Shown in pieces: positions 34,388-43,033 of a DNA stretch of 51,741 nt (within the stretch, counting starts at the first letter, position 1; the number at the start of each line of letters is the position of its first letter). A program made the position numbers and the translations under genes. A model generated the notes under the pieces. That model was not told the DNA's origin and made no database searches. It was given only the letters and a program-made list of their open reading frames with translations. Source of the stretch: an uncultured Rhodospirillales bacterium (lineage in GTDB: Bacteria; Pseudomonadota; Alphaproteobacteria; Kiloniellales; Kiloniellaceae); NCBI GenBank assembly GCA_913060675.1, contig CAJXUS010000031.1, forward strand, positions 1 through 51,741. The letters run 5' to 3'.

Positions 34388-35104
34388 TTGGAGCAGTATA
34401 AACTGAACCTGTGGGCTATTGTATTAATTTTAACTCTTGGTTCAGCCCTTCCCACTCATGCGGCAGAACAAGCCGATAAACAGAATATTACAAACTATAG
34501 CTTGTTATGTGAGGCTGGGGATACGCAGGCTTGTGTGAAGTTGGCGGTTATCTATCAAAAGGGGCAGGGTGTCGAGGTTAGCGCGGCAAAAGCGGCTGAA
34601 CTCTATGGTCGGGCCTGTGCGGGGGACAATTCCGAAGGCTGCACTGAACTTGGTAAGATCTATAGCGAAGGTCATGGCGTCGAGGTCAATTATCCAAAGG
34701 CCGTAGAGCTCTTTAAAACTGCCTGCGACCTAGGGTATGCCAAAGGCTGCTCTTCGCTTGGTTACATGCATTTGGCGGGGCGTGGTGTAGAAAAAGATGC
34801 TCTGTTGGCTTTTATTTTTGCGGGCCAAGGCTGCAAGGGCGGCGATGCTTATGGCTGTAGCAATCTTGGCATGCTGTATGATAAAGGCCACGGCGTAGTT
34901 GAGAACCCGGCTAAAGCAGTAGCGCACTTTAAAAAAGGTTGTGACGGTGGTGATATCACGGGCTGTACCAGTCTGGGTGTTATGTATCAAAGCGGACGCG
35001 GTGTCGCCCTGGATAAGACAAAAGCCGCGACGCTCTTTACCAAAAGCTGTGATGGTGGGCATGCAGATGCCTGTTTGAAATTGGAGATTCTTAAAGCTGA
35101 ATGA
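34388..35104 (+). CDS. Exported Sel1/Hcp-like repeat protein, 238 aa
   Basis: The signal peptide (LNLWAIVLILTLGSALP) is cleaved near THAAEQ. Six regular C-x7-C pairs follow with near-consensus repeats (CAGDNSEGC, CDLGYAKGC, CKGGDAYGC, CDGGDITGC, CDGGHADAC). The TTG at 34388 is chosen for GAGG just upstream; a GTG at 34376 would add four residues. Last gene of the six-gene operon; no further Sel1 gene follows until 37754. Confidence 0.87.
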   Translation: MEQYKLNLWAIVLILTLGSALPTHAAEQADKQNITNYSLLCEAGDTQACVKLAVIYQKGQGVEVSAAKAAELYGRACAGDNSEGCTELGKIYSEGHGVEVNYPKAVELFKTACDLGYAKGCSSLGYMHLAGRGVEKDALLAFIFAGQGCKGGDAYGCSNLGMLYDKGHGVVENPAKAVAHFKKGCDGGDITGCTSLGVMYQSGRGVALDKTKAATLFTKSCDGGHADACLKLEILKAE

Positions 35105-35262
35105 GGGAAGCGTTGAGAATTTTAGAGTGCCTTGATTATCCTTGTCTCATAGTTTTTGGGAATAAGTTACAGAGTATTTAATATAAATTTGATACGGCGT
35201 CGATAAGTAATCGGCTGTTGTTTGGCTTGTGAATTTTTGTGTTTATTTTATGTCCTAAGTAA

Positions 35263-35279
35263 GTGAAATAGTATTTCAC
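35263..35279. promoter_or_regulatory. Perfect palindrome, candidate operator
   Basis: GTGAAATA-G-TATTTCAC is a perfect 17-base dyad about 225 bases upstream of the 317-aa gene. The shape is typical of a dimeric repressor or activator site; the protein is unknown. Confidence 0.45.
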
Positions 35280-35306
35280 GGTTAATTCACTCGTTTGTTT
35301 TGAAGG

Positions 35307-35332
35307 TAGTATTTATGTTGATGAAAATACTA
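35307..35332. promoter_or_regulatory. Hairpin/dyad TAGTATTT...AAATACTA
   Basis: Perfect 8-bp inverted repeat (35307-35314 with 35325-35332) with a 10-base loop, 170 bases before the 317-aa gene. Operator or leader hairpin. Confidence 0.35.
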
Positions 35333-35501
35333 TGAGTGTGCTCGGGTCCTTTGGGTGTTTGGGTTTGGGTACTTTTTTCATTATTTGTGAACCTTAAGAT
35401 TAAAACGTTTTGATCAAAGTAAACGTCACTTCCGCACTTTTATTGTGTTCATAGATAGTGGTCTTCCTGCCTTTTGTTAGGCGACAGGTGAAGGATCTAA
35501 T

Positions 35502-36455
35502 ATGCTTTACGATAGTGATAAGCCCATCTTTAATTCCAAATTGAAAGTCAGGGAGTTTGCCACTCGGGTATACGAAGTCGAGCCCGTTGAGGAACAGGCG
35601 CTTGCCAATGCGTTGGCTTCTTTTGAACTTACGATCGATAGTGTTGTGGCGACGGCAACGATTGAATACGACAGCAGCCATCGGTTCATCACACTTTTTT
35701 GGGGAGATAGTGATGTTGGTGAAACATTAGATATTCGCCAAATAAGAAATTCTGGACCCGTTATTGGTGGCAATCCTCTCCCCGAAAATACGATTAAAAT
35801 ACAGCACGTTTACGACGTTCCGCCTCCGCCAAATCTCGGGTCAAACTTCTTGTTTTATACTGTATTACAAGATGTTGAGGGCCGCCGAAGTTTTGGTCCA
35901 GCCCAACAATTAAGCATTATTCCACGTTACGAGTTTATTCTGAGGCCCGTGATCCTGGAATTTAATTCGCATCTGGATAGCAGCCTGGAACAGGAAACTG
36001 AGATTTCTATCGACATGACAGCTATCCATTCGGGGGAGGATTTTTTCCATAAACATTGGGAACCAAATGTTGTGACGAACGGTAATATTGGCCCCCTACC
36101 TCATGAAGAAAGGTTCCCGGTCTTTTATAAGTTGAATGGCAGCCAGTTACGGCACGAAATTCCACTGGATAGTGAGGATGGCATCATTCTTAACTTTTGT
36201 GCTAAAGAACGAGAAAATTTCGCCAAGGATGCCTGGCAGTTTCTTGCAGATGTTTTTACAATTGAGTTTGATACCAGTAATACGGCAGTTGGTGACGGCA
36301 GACCACGCGGGTTTCATCCTTTAAATTATACAGGCGCGAAACAAGTGAAACGCTATTTGAAGGTTCAAGATGGTTATTTTGAAGCAATTCTGAATACAGA
36401 GATGAATTTAATTGTCCCGCTTGACCGCGCTCCAGTACTCGTCGTGTCTGGTTAA
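35502..36455 (+). CDS. Unknown protein with PKD-like beta-sandwich start, 317 aa
   Basis: No family is certain. Residues ~48-135 resemble a PKD/fibronectin-type sandwich: a strand TATIEYDSSHRFITLFWGDS, then a conserved-looking IQHVYDVPPPPNL and YTVLQDVEGRRSFGP. The second half (residues ~145-317) is beta-rich with charged loops and ends LIVPLDRAPVLVVSG. No signal peptide. AAGGA precedes the ATG. It sits alone between two dyads and a perfect 12-bp terminator, so it is probably a single-gene unit, separate from the Sel1 operon. Confidence 0.75.
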   Translation: MLYDSDKPIFNSKLKVREFATRVYEVEPVEEQALANALASFELTIDSVVATATIEYDSSHRFITLFWGDSDVGETLDIRQIRNSGPVIGGNPLPENTIKIQHVYDVPPPPNLGSNFLFYTVLQDVEGRRSFGPAQQLSIIPRYEFILRPVILEFNSHLDSSLEQETEISIDMTAIHSGEDFFHKHWEPNVVTNGNIGPLPHEERFPVFYKLNGSQLRHEIPLDSEDGIILNFCAKERENFAKDAWQFLADVFTIEFDTSNTAVGDGRPRGFHPLNYTGAKQVKRYLKVQDGYFEAILNTEMNLIVPLDRAPVLVVSG

Positions 36456-36486
36456 GGCTGCGTTTCGGTAAGTTAATTTTATCTGC

Positions 36487-36522
36487 ATACCCGGACCTGA
36501 AACGTTATTTAGGTCCGGGTAT
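36487..36522 (+). terminator. Strong intrinsic terminator
   Basis: ATACCCGGACCT (36487-36498) pairs perfectly over 12 bp with AGGTCCGGGTAT (36511-36522), a 12-base loop, then TGTTATTTATG. It lies 32 bases after the 317-aa gene and before the convergent bluB stop. Confidence 0.85.
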
Positions 36523-36540
36523 TGTTATTTATGTCGATGT

Positions 36541-37338
36541 TTATCTGCGATAGCGACCATCTTCGATGTTTTTTTGATCTCGCTTCATGGCCTCGAACAG
36601 ATTGGTCGCAAAGGGATCATTAGCATCTTTGTCGTACTCTTCGAAATTGACCACATCTCCCATGGGCAATCGTGGCAACCATCCCGCCGATTGCAGTTCG
36701 GGCTTATCAAAGAACTCGGACACATAACCGAGGCAAAGATAAGCGACAGGTGTCACCCGTTTGGGGAGTTTGAGGGTTTGTTTGAGTTTTTTCTGATCGA
36801 GAATACTGACCCAACCGACGCCGACACCTTCGGCACGGGCGGCGAGCCACAGGTTTTGCACTGCGCAAACGGTGCTGTAGAGATCCATCGCCTTGATATG
36901 GGTGCGGCCGATCACAACAGGTCCGGTGCGGTCCTTGTCACAGGTGATACAGATATTAAGCGGAGATTCCATGATCCCTTCAAGTTTTAGGGTCTTGTAA
37001 GTATCGCGCTTTTCACCCTCGAACATGTCTGCGGCCTCGTCGTGGGCCTTCTTGAACAAATTGTGTACCCGCTGTTTGGTCTCTTCGCCGCGGATCAGGA
37101 TAAAGTTCCACGGCTGCATAAATCCGACAGAGGGTGCGTAGTGGGCGGCGGTTAAGATCCGGCTCAGGACATCCTCGGGAATAGGTTTTGAGGTAAACTG
37201 ACCGCGTACATCCCGTCTGGAAAAGATGGTTTGGTAGAGCGCGTCGCGTTCTGCCTCATTAAAGCTATGATCGCTAGTGCTGGGGTCGATAACGGTGTCT
37301 GTTTCAGCATTCAAAATTGTCTGGTCGCACGTTTCCAT
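36541..37338 (-). CDS. bluB: 5,6-dimethylbenzimidazole synthase BluB
   Basis: 265-aa flavoprotein that fragments reduced FMN with oxygen to make 5,6-dimethylbenzimidazole, the lower ligand of cobalamin. The nitroreductase fold is visible in FSRRDVRGQFTSKPIPED, AAHYAPSVGFMQPWNFILIR and GVGWVSILDQKKLKQTL. The ending GWLPRLPMGDVV with a Glu/Asp-rich tail is typical of BluB. AAGGGGA precedes the ATG. A cobalamin riboswitch lies upstream. No other cobalamin gene is in the window, so the rest of the pathway or uptake must be elsewhere. Confidence 0.93.
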   Translation of the reverse strand: METCDQTILNAETDTVIDPSTSDHSFNEAERDALYQTIFSRRDVRGQFTSKPIPEDVLSRILTAAHYAPSVGFMQPWNFILIRGEETKQRVHNLFKKAHDEAADMFEGEKRDTYKTLKLEGIMESPLNICITCDKDRTGPVVIGRTHIKAMDLYSTVCAVQNLWLAARAEGVGVGWVSILDQKKLKQTLKLPKRVTPVAYLCLGYVSEFFDKPELQSAGWLPRLPMGDVVNFEEYDKDANDPFATNLFEAMKRDQKNIEDGRYRR

Positions 37339-37399
37339 TTCAGTCCCCTTGATGGAAAGTCAAAACAACGCTTGTCCACACGCTGCATAAAGCTCTTCA

Positions 37400-37585
37400 G
37401 GCCGGTCTTCTGACTTGGGTTCACTTTGATCCTGCCCCTTCCCGGATGTGTAAATCACCAGTGGCTAACTTGCAGGATCAATCCCCCTTACAGCGTTGGG
37501 CACGTGACGGAATTCCACCGCCTTCCCGATTATCCCCGTTCAGATGGAAATCTTCCCCAGATTACAATCTTTCCAGGACACCTGA
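37400..37585 (-). ncRNA. Cobalamin riboswitch
   Basis: Read on the minus strand the segment begins near AGGTGTCC, continues with a TAATCGGGAAGGCGGTGGAA-like core and a CGTGCCCAACGCTGTAAGGG core, and ends GTCAGAAGACCGGC. These are the conserved boxes of the AdoCbl-type element of alphaproteobacteria. It lies about 60 bases upstream of bluB on the same strand. B12 binding would shut off bluB. Limits are approximate. Confidence 0.9.
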
Positions 37586-37753
37586 AGATATGATTTATGC
37601 CGGATATAAGTCCGGCAGTTTGTAGGCTTATCACTGGGATAACGGATCCGTCCTTGAGCTTGATCAAGAAGTTTGACCAAGGATGAGATCAAGATAGATT
37701 ATTGTTGAAGCTGGTATCCCCTATATGTAAAAACAACGTATGGGGGAATTTAA

Positions 37754-38461
37754 ATGATCAGGTTTGTAATGGGATGCTTATCCCTTGTGTTGTGTGTCGT
37801 TGGGTTGAGTGTGTCAGTGCAGGCAACAGAGCAGGATGATAAAAAAATACAGTTGTACAAACAATCCTGCGAGGCCGGTGATGCTGAGGGGTGTTTTGAT
37901 CTCGGTAAAATATATACCGAGATCTTTGATAGAAAACGTGGTGACCAAGAAGCTGTTGAGCCATTCAAAAAGGCTTGCGAAGGGGGATATGCGGAGAGCT
38001 GTACGGTACTTGGTTGGATGTATCATTACGGTCGTGGCGTCGAGGTTGACGTTACCAAAGCCCTCAATCTTTTACTAAAAGCATGTGATCTTGATGATGC
38101 CGAGGGCTGTATTGACGCTGCTGATATTTATAAAACTGGTAGGGGGGTCGACCAAAATTCTACACAAGCAGTCAAAATTTTTACTGACACTTGTTTTAAG
38201 GGAAGTGCTCTTGCCTGCGCAAAATTAGGTGTCATGTATAACGAAGGGCAAGGTATTCAGCAGGATAATAGAAAAGCTGTCATTCTTTTTAAACAGGCTT
38301 GCGATGATAGGCTCTCTCTTGGTTGTTTCTATCTAGGTTATATGTATGAACACGGATTTGGTGTTGATTGGAGCATTAAAAAAGCTGCTGCTTTATATAA
38401 ATACTCCTGTGATCGTGGAGAAAATTTCGCTTGTATGCGCTTAGAGGAAATGAGGAAATAA
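37754..38461 (+). CDS. Exported Sel1/Hcp-like repeat protein, 235 aa
   Basis: A signal peptide (FVMGCLSLVLCVVGLSVSVQA) is cleaved before TEQ; the Cys residues in its core do not make a good lipobox. Six C-x7-C pairs follow (CEAGDAEGC, CEGGYAESC, CDLDDAEGC, CFKGSALAC, CDDRLSLGC, CDRGENFAC). TATGGGGGA precedes the ATG, the same Shine-Dalgarno style as several paralogues. It stands alone between the riboswitch leader and ada, so it probably has its own promoter. Confidence 0.87.
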   Translation: MIRFVMGCLSLVLCVVGLSVSVQATEQDDKKIQLYKQSCEAGDAEGCFDLGKIYTEIFDRKRGDQEAVEPFKKACEGGYAESCTVLGWMYHYGRGVEVDVTKALNLLLKACDLDDAEGCIDAADIYKTGRGVDQNSTQAVKIFTDTCFKGSALACAKLGVMYNEGQGIQQDNRKAVILFKQACDDRLSLGCFYLGYMYEHGFGVDWSIKKAAALYKYSCDRGENFACMRLEEMRK

Positions 38462-38498
38462 ACCTCAGATTTCGGGTGATAATCTGAGTATGAGCTCT

Positions 38499-39575
38499 TC
38501 AAACTCTCGTCGAAATATCTTTCTCAAGATTGATCAGTTTTTGTTTGCGCCATAGGCCACCGCCGTAACCAGTGAGGGAGCCGTCGGCGCCGATGACGCG
38601 GTGACAGGGGATGACGATGGCGATTTGGTTGGCACCGTTGGCCCGGGCAACGGCGCGGGTGGCAGCGGGATTGCCAATAGACCTTGCAATGTCGCTGTAG
38701 CTTCTGGTTTCCCCGACCGGGATTTCGCGAAGTGCATGCCAGACGTCCTTGGTAAAGCCTGTGCCATGTAGGGCGAGGGGCACGTCGAAACGATCGCTAT
38801 TTCCGGCAAAGAAATCTGAGAGTTCGGCTTCGATCTGATCGGTTGGACCGTACCTGCCGATGCCCAAATCACCGCGCACTTGTTGGCGCAGCTTTTTTAG
38901 CTCTGTCGGTAGGGCTTTACGATCTGCAAATTCTAGAAGATGAAGCGCTGATTTGTCACTAACTGCAACCATGGCACCCAGAGGGGTGTCAATCCAATCG
39001 GCTTTCAGGAAAGCATCCGTTTTGTTAAGGCCGTCAGCTGTAAAACTGGCGGGTGTGGTGCCGAGTAGTTTGGCAAAAGCGGTGCGAAAGGCACTGGGAG
39101 AGGAGAACCCAGCATCGAGTTGAGCGTCGATCACCCGGCCGCCGCTGGAAAGGGTTTCAAAGCCATCACGAATACGCGACAACCGAGCCATTTCAAGGAA
39201 AGTAATACCAAACTGTCGCTTGAAGGATCTGCGAATAGTCGAGGGATCAAACCCGCGTTTGATAATATCACCTTCACTCCATTTGTGTGCAGGATTGCTT
39301 TCCAAGGCAGTTACCAGAGTTTGAATTGCGGGATCGTTATCTGCGGCGGGTGCCAAGGGATGACAGCGTTTGCAAGGTCGAAAGCCTGCTTCAATACATT
39401 CAGAAATAGTATCATAGAAATGGCAGTTTTCAGATTTTGGTTTGCGGGCCGGGCAGGTCAGGCGACAAAAAACACCAGTCGAGCTGACACCGACATAGGC
39501 GCGTCCGTCATAAGCGGGATCGCGGGCCAAAAGTGCGGTATAAAGCGTGGTATGATCAGGTAAATTAAATAACAT
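38499..39575 (-). CDS. ada: Bifunctional Ada: alkyl-DNA repair and regulator
   Basis: 358-aa protein. The N-terminal zinc domain has Cys37, Cys41, Cys68 and Cys71 (GVFCRLTCPARKP and FRPCKRCHP), with one Cys accepting methyl from phosphotriesters. The AraC-type DNA-binding region covers about residues 98-180 (RSFKRQFGITFLEMARLSR). The C-terminal methyltransferase has the motif IPCHRV with Cys324, which removes O6-methyl from guanine. The fused order is the same as in Escherichia coli Ada. It is convergent with a Sel1 gene and divergent from the solute-binding protein. Confidence 0.93.
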   Translation of the reverse strand: MLFNLPDHTTLYTALLARDPAYDGRAYVGVSSTGVFCRLTCPARKPKSENCHFYDTISECIEAGFRPCKRCHPLAPAADNDPAIQTLVTALESNPAHKWSEGDIIKRGFDPSTIRRSFKRQFGITFLEMARLSRIRDGFETLSSGGRVIDAQLDAGFSSPSAFRTAFAKLLGTTPASFTADGLNKTDAFLKADWIDTPLGAMVAVSDKSALHLLEFADRKALPTELKKLRQQVRGDLGIGRYGPTDQIEAELSDFFAGNSDRFDVPLALHGTGFTKDVWHALREIPVGETRSYSDIARSIGNPAATRAVARANGANQIAIVIPCHRVIGADGSLTGYGGGLWRKQKLINLEKDISTRV

Positions 39576-39701
39576 GGTGGTAATATAAACGGTTCAATAA
39601 ACTCTGTCCGTCTAAAATCGGGCGGTTATTAAAGTTTAATGCCGTTACATAATTTTAACATGGGGTGTCTATGCTGGGTCTCCTATAATTTGGAGATCTT
39701 T

Positions 39702-40469
39702 ATGCGCCGTCTTTTATACGGTTTTATATTTTTTATAACCTTTTTAATGCAAATCAGTTGGTTTTCTCAGGCTTTCGCAGATGAGCTAGATGTAGATGTT
39801 GCCACCCTAGAGTTTCAACCCTATGTCAGCGAGCATTTGCCCGAGAACGGCTGGGCTTGGGAAGTCTGTTCCACCGTTCTCACCAACATGGGATACCGAC
39901 CAAAACTGCACATCTACCCCTGGGCACGGGCGGTAGCCTTGGTCAAGCAAGGGCAAGCTGATGCGCTTTATCTTGCCAATATCAACGAAGAACGACGCAA
40001 ATGGGCGGTGTTTAGCAATCCGATTGGGGATGAAATAAGCGTCGTGTTCAAACGCAAGGATTTCACTGCAAATTTCACAAAATTAAAAGACCTCGCCGAC
40101 TATAAAGTTGGCGGCCTGAGAGATGCCCATGTGGTCAAGGTATTGGAGACTGCTGGTGTTGATGTCTATCCCGTAGCTTCCTTGCAGCAGGGCTTCAAAC
40201 TGGTTTTTTCCGGTCGCCTGGATATGTTGGTAACCGATAGCTTGGTCGGGCTCCATATGTTGCGGACCGAAATGCCAGCTGATTACCCCGAGGTCATAGA
40301 TTTTATCTCAACCCCCGTCGATAGCAGCCGCCTGCATCTGGCAATCTCCCGCAAAAGACCCGACCACCTGCAACTCCAAGAAAACTTTAACCGTGGCCTG
40401 GAACAACTCCGCCAATCAGGTGTTTACAGTGAAATATTGGCAAAGCACGGTTTTCTGATCCGCGAATAG
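39702..40469 (+). CDS. Periplasmic solute-binding protein, family 3 type
   Basis: 255-aa exported protein. The signal peptide (RRLLYGFIFFITFLMQISWF) is cleaved near QAFADE. The mature part has the two-domain pattern of amino-acid-type binding proteins: FQPYVSEHLPENGWAWEVCS, LVKQGQADALYLANI and GRLDMLVTDSLVGLHML. No transporter genes adjoin it, so it is an orphan that may work with a permease elsewhere or as a sensor domain. The ATG at 39702 has GGAG six bases upstream; the longer frame from 39639 lacks one. Confidence 0.82.
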   Translation: MRRLLYGFIFFITFLMQISWFSQAFADELDVDVATLEFQPYVSEHLPENGWAWEVCSTVLTNMGYRPKLHIYPWARAVALVKQGQADALYLANINEERRKWAVFSNPIGDEISVVFKRKDFTANFTKLKDLADYKVGGLRDAHVVKVLETAGVDVYPVASLQQGFKLVFSGRLDMLVTDSLVGLHMLRTEMPADYPEVIDFISTPVDSSRLHLAISRKRPDHLQLQENFNRGLEQLRQSGVYSEILAKHGFLIRE

Positions 40470-40478
40470 CCTGTCTTT

Positions 40479-41366
40479 TTATTTTCCTGGCAACCGTTTT
40501 CGCAAAGCGTCGATGACTTTTGTTTCGGCAGAGGCTGCGTAGCCGTCATCCATTGCGCCTTGGAATGCGTTCAGGGTGGCTTCGCCAATAGCAGGATTTA
40601 GTCCGAGTTTTTTTGCGTACTTAAAGCCGTAGTCCGTGTCTTTCAGACGCCATTTTGTGGAAAATAGCACGTCTTTTTCGTGTTCACCTTCGACCATCAA
40701 CGCAGCATTACGGGCCACTTGCGGGCTACCGCAACCACCAGAGGCCAAGGCTTTGGCAACGAGGTCGAGATCTAGGCCCGCGCGTTCGGCTGTGATCAAG
40801 CCTTCTGCGGCGGCGGCGAGCTGGATCGAGCCCATCAAATTCACGATCAGCTTGTAAGCGCTGCCGGAGCCAATGGGGCCAAAGTACATCTGGTTTGAAG
40901 AAAGAGGCTCCAGCAAAGGCATGGCCTTGTCGATGGTGGGTTGCGCGCCCCCAAGAAATAAAGTGAGTAGGCCGTTGGCCGCGGCCTCTGGCAAGCCGGT
41001 AACCGGACAGTCGAGGTAATCAAGCCCGGCTTCTCTTGCTTGCGCTGAAAGCTCCATTACCCAGTCGTGGGAAAGGGTCGAGCATTCGATTGCAAGTGTT
41101 CCTGGTTTAAGCTCAGCGGACAAAACACCATTGGCTCCACTCCATAGGGCACGTGAAGCGACATCGTCGCCGACCATTGCAAATATTGCATCGGCGCCCG
41201 TCGCGGCTTCGGCAGGGCTAGACGCTAACGTTGCCCCCCGTGTGACCAAAGGTTCAGCACGTGCAGAGGTACGGTTATAAACATGGACATCGTGACCCGC
41301 GTCGATCAGACGCCCCGCCATACCCGTGCCCATGAGGCCTGTACCAAGAAATGCAATGCGTGCCAT
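40479..41366 (-). CDS. NAD(P)-dependent 3-hydroxyisobutyrate-dehydrogenase-like oxidoreductase
   Basis: 295-aa enzyme. The Rossmann motif is IAFLGTGLMGTGMAGRLI at the N-terminus, followed by the loop VYNRTSARAE that probably prefers NADP. The substrate motif is LDCPVTGLPEAAANG, and the catalytic Lys is Lys172 in GSGSAYKLIVNL. Members act on 3-hydroxyisobutyrate, tartronate semialdehyde, glyoxylate or succinic semialdehyde; the substrate here is not clear. A single-gene unit by layout. Confidence 0.88.
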   Translation of the reverse strand: MARIAFLGTGLMGTGMAGRLIDAGHDVHVYNRTSARAEPLVTRGATLASSPAEAATGADAIFAMVGDDVASRALWSGANGVLSAELKPGTLAIECSTLSHDWVMELSAQAREAGLDYLDCPVTGLPEAAANGLLTLFLGGAQPTIDKAMPLLEPLSSNQMYFGPIGSGSAYKLIVNLMGSIQLAAAAEGLITAERAGLDLDLVAKALASGGCGSPQVARNAALMVEGEHEKDVLFSTKWRLKDTDYGFKYAKKLGLNPAIGEATLNAFQGAMDDGYAASAETKVIDALRKRLPGK

Positions 41367-41532
41367 GTAACTGTTCCTAAAAGAGATTTTTAACGTGATT
41401 AGGAACGGTAAAATAGAACGGAGGGCTTTGAAAGCGGAATGTTCATTCCCCCATTTTTAATCAGGAGTTTTTAACCGGGTCTTTAATCGGAACTATATCA
41501 GGGCACCATATGTCTTTTGTTAGATCGAGTAC

Positions 41533-42171
41533 TCAGGTTTTGGACATCAAGAGTTTGTAGCTGGCAAAGCAGAAAAATGTGCCCAAGCCAACCTCAATCC
41601 ATCTTCGGGCACGCTGATAGGCGGCAACCATTGGTGATGTGGAAAAGGCGATGGCATAGGTTAAATGCCCAACCAGTGAAATCAATGTGGTACCAAGAAC
41701 AATGGCACTACCAACCCATAGCGGGGCTGAGACATCAACGGCCAACGACATTACAGCAACCCAAGTCAAGGCGGCTTTTGGATTGGTCATCTGGATTAAC
41801 AGCCCGCGACGGTAGTAGGCAGATGGGGCACCTGTAATACCAAGGTCGCCCGTCGTGAGTTTTTTGTCTGTTGCAGCGGAACGGAATGACTTGAACGCCA
41901 GCCAAAGTAAATAGGTCGCCCCGAACACCTTAATGGCAAACATCACTGAAGCGTAAAGCGAGAGCACCGTGGTAAAGCCCAAAAAGGCCAGTAGTCCCCA
42001 ACAGAAGGTCCCAGTTGCGACCCCGAGCGCCAGTGCCTTGCCCGATTTACGACCGACTGACATGGAGGTGCCGATAACAGACATAATATTGGGGCCGGGG
42101 CTCATCATGCCAAGAGAAAAGGCACCGAAAGCCAGGAGAATGCCGGGTAAATAATAGGCGAGCTGTTCCAT
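41533..42171 (-). CDS. LysE-family amino-acid exporter
   Basis: 212-aa membrane protein with six predicted helices. FGAFSLGMMSPGPNIMSVIG is the family N-terminal motif, and SYYRRGLLIQMTNPKAALTW (read from the central loop, with A for the first residue) is the other hallmark. Such proteins export basic or hydrophobic amino acids or homoserine lactones. The ATG at 42171 with GGGA upstream gives the normal family length; an ATG at 42207 would add twelve residues without a site. Confidence 0.87.
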   Translation of the reverse strand: MEQLAYYLPGILLAFGAFSLGMMSPGPNIMSVIGTSMSVGRKSGKALALGVATGTFCWGLLAFLGFTTVLSLYASVMFAIKVFGATYLLWLAFKSFRSAATDKKLTTGDLGITGAPSAYYRRGLLIQMTNPKAALTWVAVMSLAVDVSAPLWVGSAIVLGTTLISLVGHLTYAIAFSTSPMVAAYQRARRWIEVGLGTFFCFASYKLLMSKT

Positions 42172-42257
42172 TGTGATGTCCCAAGAGGTGTCTTTAGTAA
42201 TCGGCATTCAGCTTAACAACTCAGGATGTTAGATAAAGAGCCAATCTTGAAAAGGAG

Positions 42258-42304
42258 GAGGAGCCATTAGGGTGTATTACTCAATTTCCTGTTCTTGGCT
42301 CCTC
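42258..42304 (-). terminator. Terminator after the mini-DnaB gene
   Basis: GAGGAGCC (42258-42265) and GGCTCCTC (42297-42304) form a perfect 8-bp stem across a 31-base loop. On the minus strand the stem is followed by CTCCTTTTC. The long loop makes it moderate evidence. Confidence 0.5.
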
Positions 42305-42319
42305 GCTCTTACATTCGCA

Positions 42320-43033
42320 TCACGCAACAGCTTTAAATTGGATTTCACCGTTGTTTAAAAAACAAGTTTTGTTAAAGAGGGTCAAATCAACGGGGTTGGG
42401 TAAGCGGACGTCAGATATGTCGGGCAGCGATTTTCCGGAAAGAGCATATGAACGATCAATTTGAGATATGAGGACAACAATTAATCCTGCTTTGTTCGTA
42501 AACGATTTCAGTTCCGAAATTTGAATTGAAAGTTCTGGATTTTGCCGGTTTTGGTCCAATAGTTGTAGGTAATCTATGACGACGACGCTTCCGCGTGGTG
42601 CAGACCCCAATTTATCAATGATGTAGGCTGCGTTGATGTTGTTTGAAGTATCTAGTTCAAAAGCGCCTGACAAGGTCGTAGGTGACACGCCGATTGTATC
42701 AGACCGTTTTAGAACATCTTTCTCGGTGTATTCGAGAGTATAAAAGAAACCCTGCCGTCCCTCTTTTATCGCTTCGGCGATAAGCCGAAGTCCAATCATT
42801 GTTTTGCCCTGGCCAGGGCGTGCGCCTAGTAAAACTAAATCCCCTGGGGACAATCGGGTGAGTAACCCATTCGTGGATTGGTTGGACGATACACGTGCAG
42901 CAAGCAAGCTCCAGTTTTGAAAACCTTCTTTTTTAGCAATACGATCAAGTGCTAAGTTTAAGGAAATACCTTCAGTACGGCACAATAATTTAGCTTGGCG
43001 CTTTAGCTGGAAAATTGGCGCAGACAATCTCAT
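42320..43033 (-). CDS. Short DnaB-like ATPase
   Basis: 237-aa RecA-fold protein. Walker A is GARPGQGKT (70-78), the Glu in YTLEY (~102) sits where DnaB has its catalytic Glu, Walker B is VVVIDYLQLLDQ (Asp154), and a sensor Gln is in VVLISQIDRS. The N-terminal ~45 residues (LKRQAKLLCRTEGISLNLAL, then KKEGFQNWSLLAAR) resemble a small domain seen at the start of other uncharacterised proteins. The primase-binding N-domain of replicative DnaB is missing, so this is not the replicative helicase. Role unknown; phage or plasmid origin is possible. Confidence 0.75.
   Translation of the reverse strand: MRLSAPIFQLKRQAKLLCRTEGISLNLALDRIAKKEGFQNWSLLAARVSSNQSTNGLLTRLSPGDLVLLGARPGQGKTMIGLRLIAEAIKEGRQGFFYTLEYTEKDVLKRSDTIGVSPTTLSGAFELDTSNNINAAYIIDKLGSAPRGSVVVIDYLQLLDQNRQNPELSIQISELKSFTNKAGLIVVLISQIDRSYALSGKSLPDISDVRLPNPVDLTLFNKTCFLNNGEIQFKAVA

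Larger units (their letters stand above)
35105..35501. other. Intergenic region with two strong dyads
   Basis: About 400 bases with no gene. It holds a 17-base perfect palindrome (35263-35279) and an 8-bp stem (35307-35314 with 35325-35332) listed separately. T-rich around 35200-35260. Probably the promoter and operator region of the 317-aa gene. Confidence 0.45.

Noticed and set aside
42320..43033. Replicative helicase dnaB
   Set aside because: Half the expected length and lacks the primase-binding N-domain.
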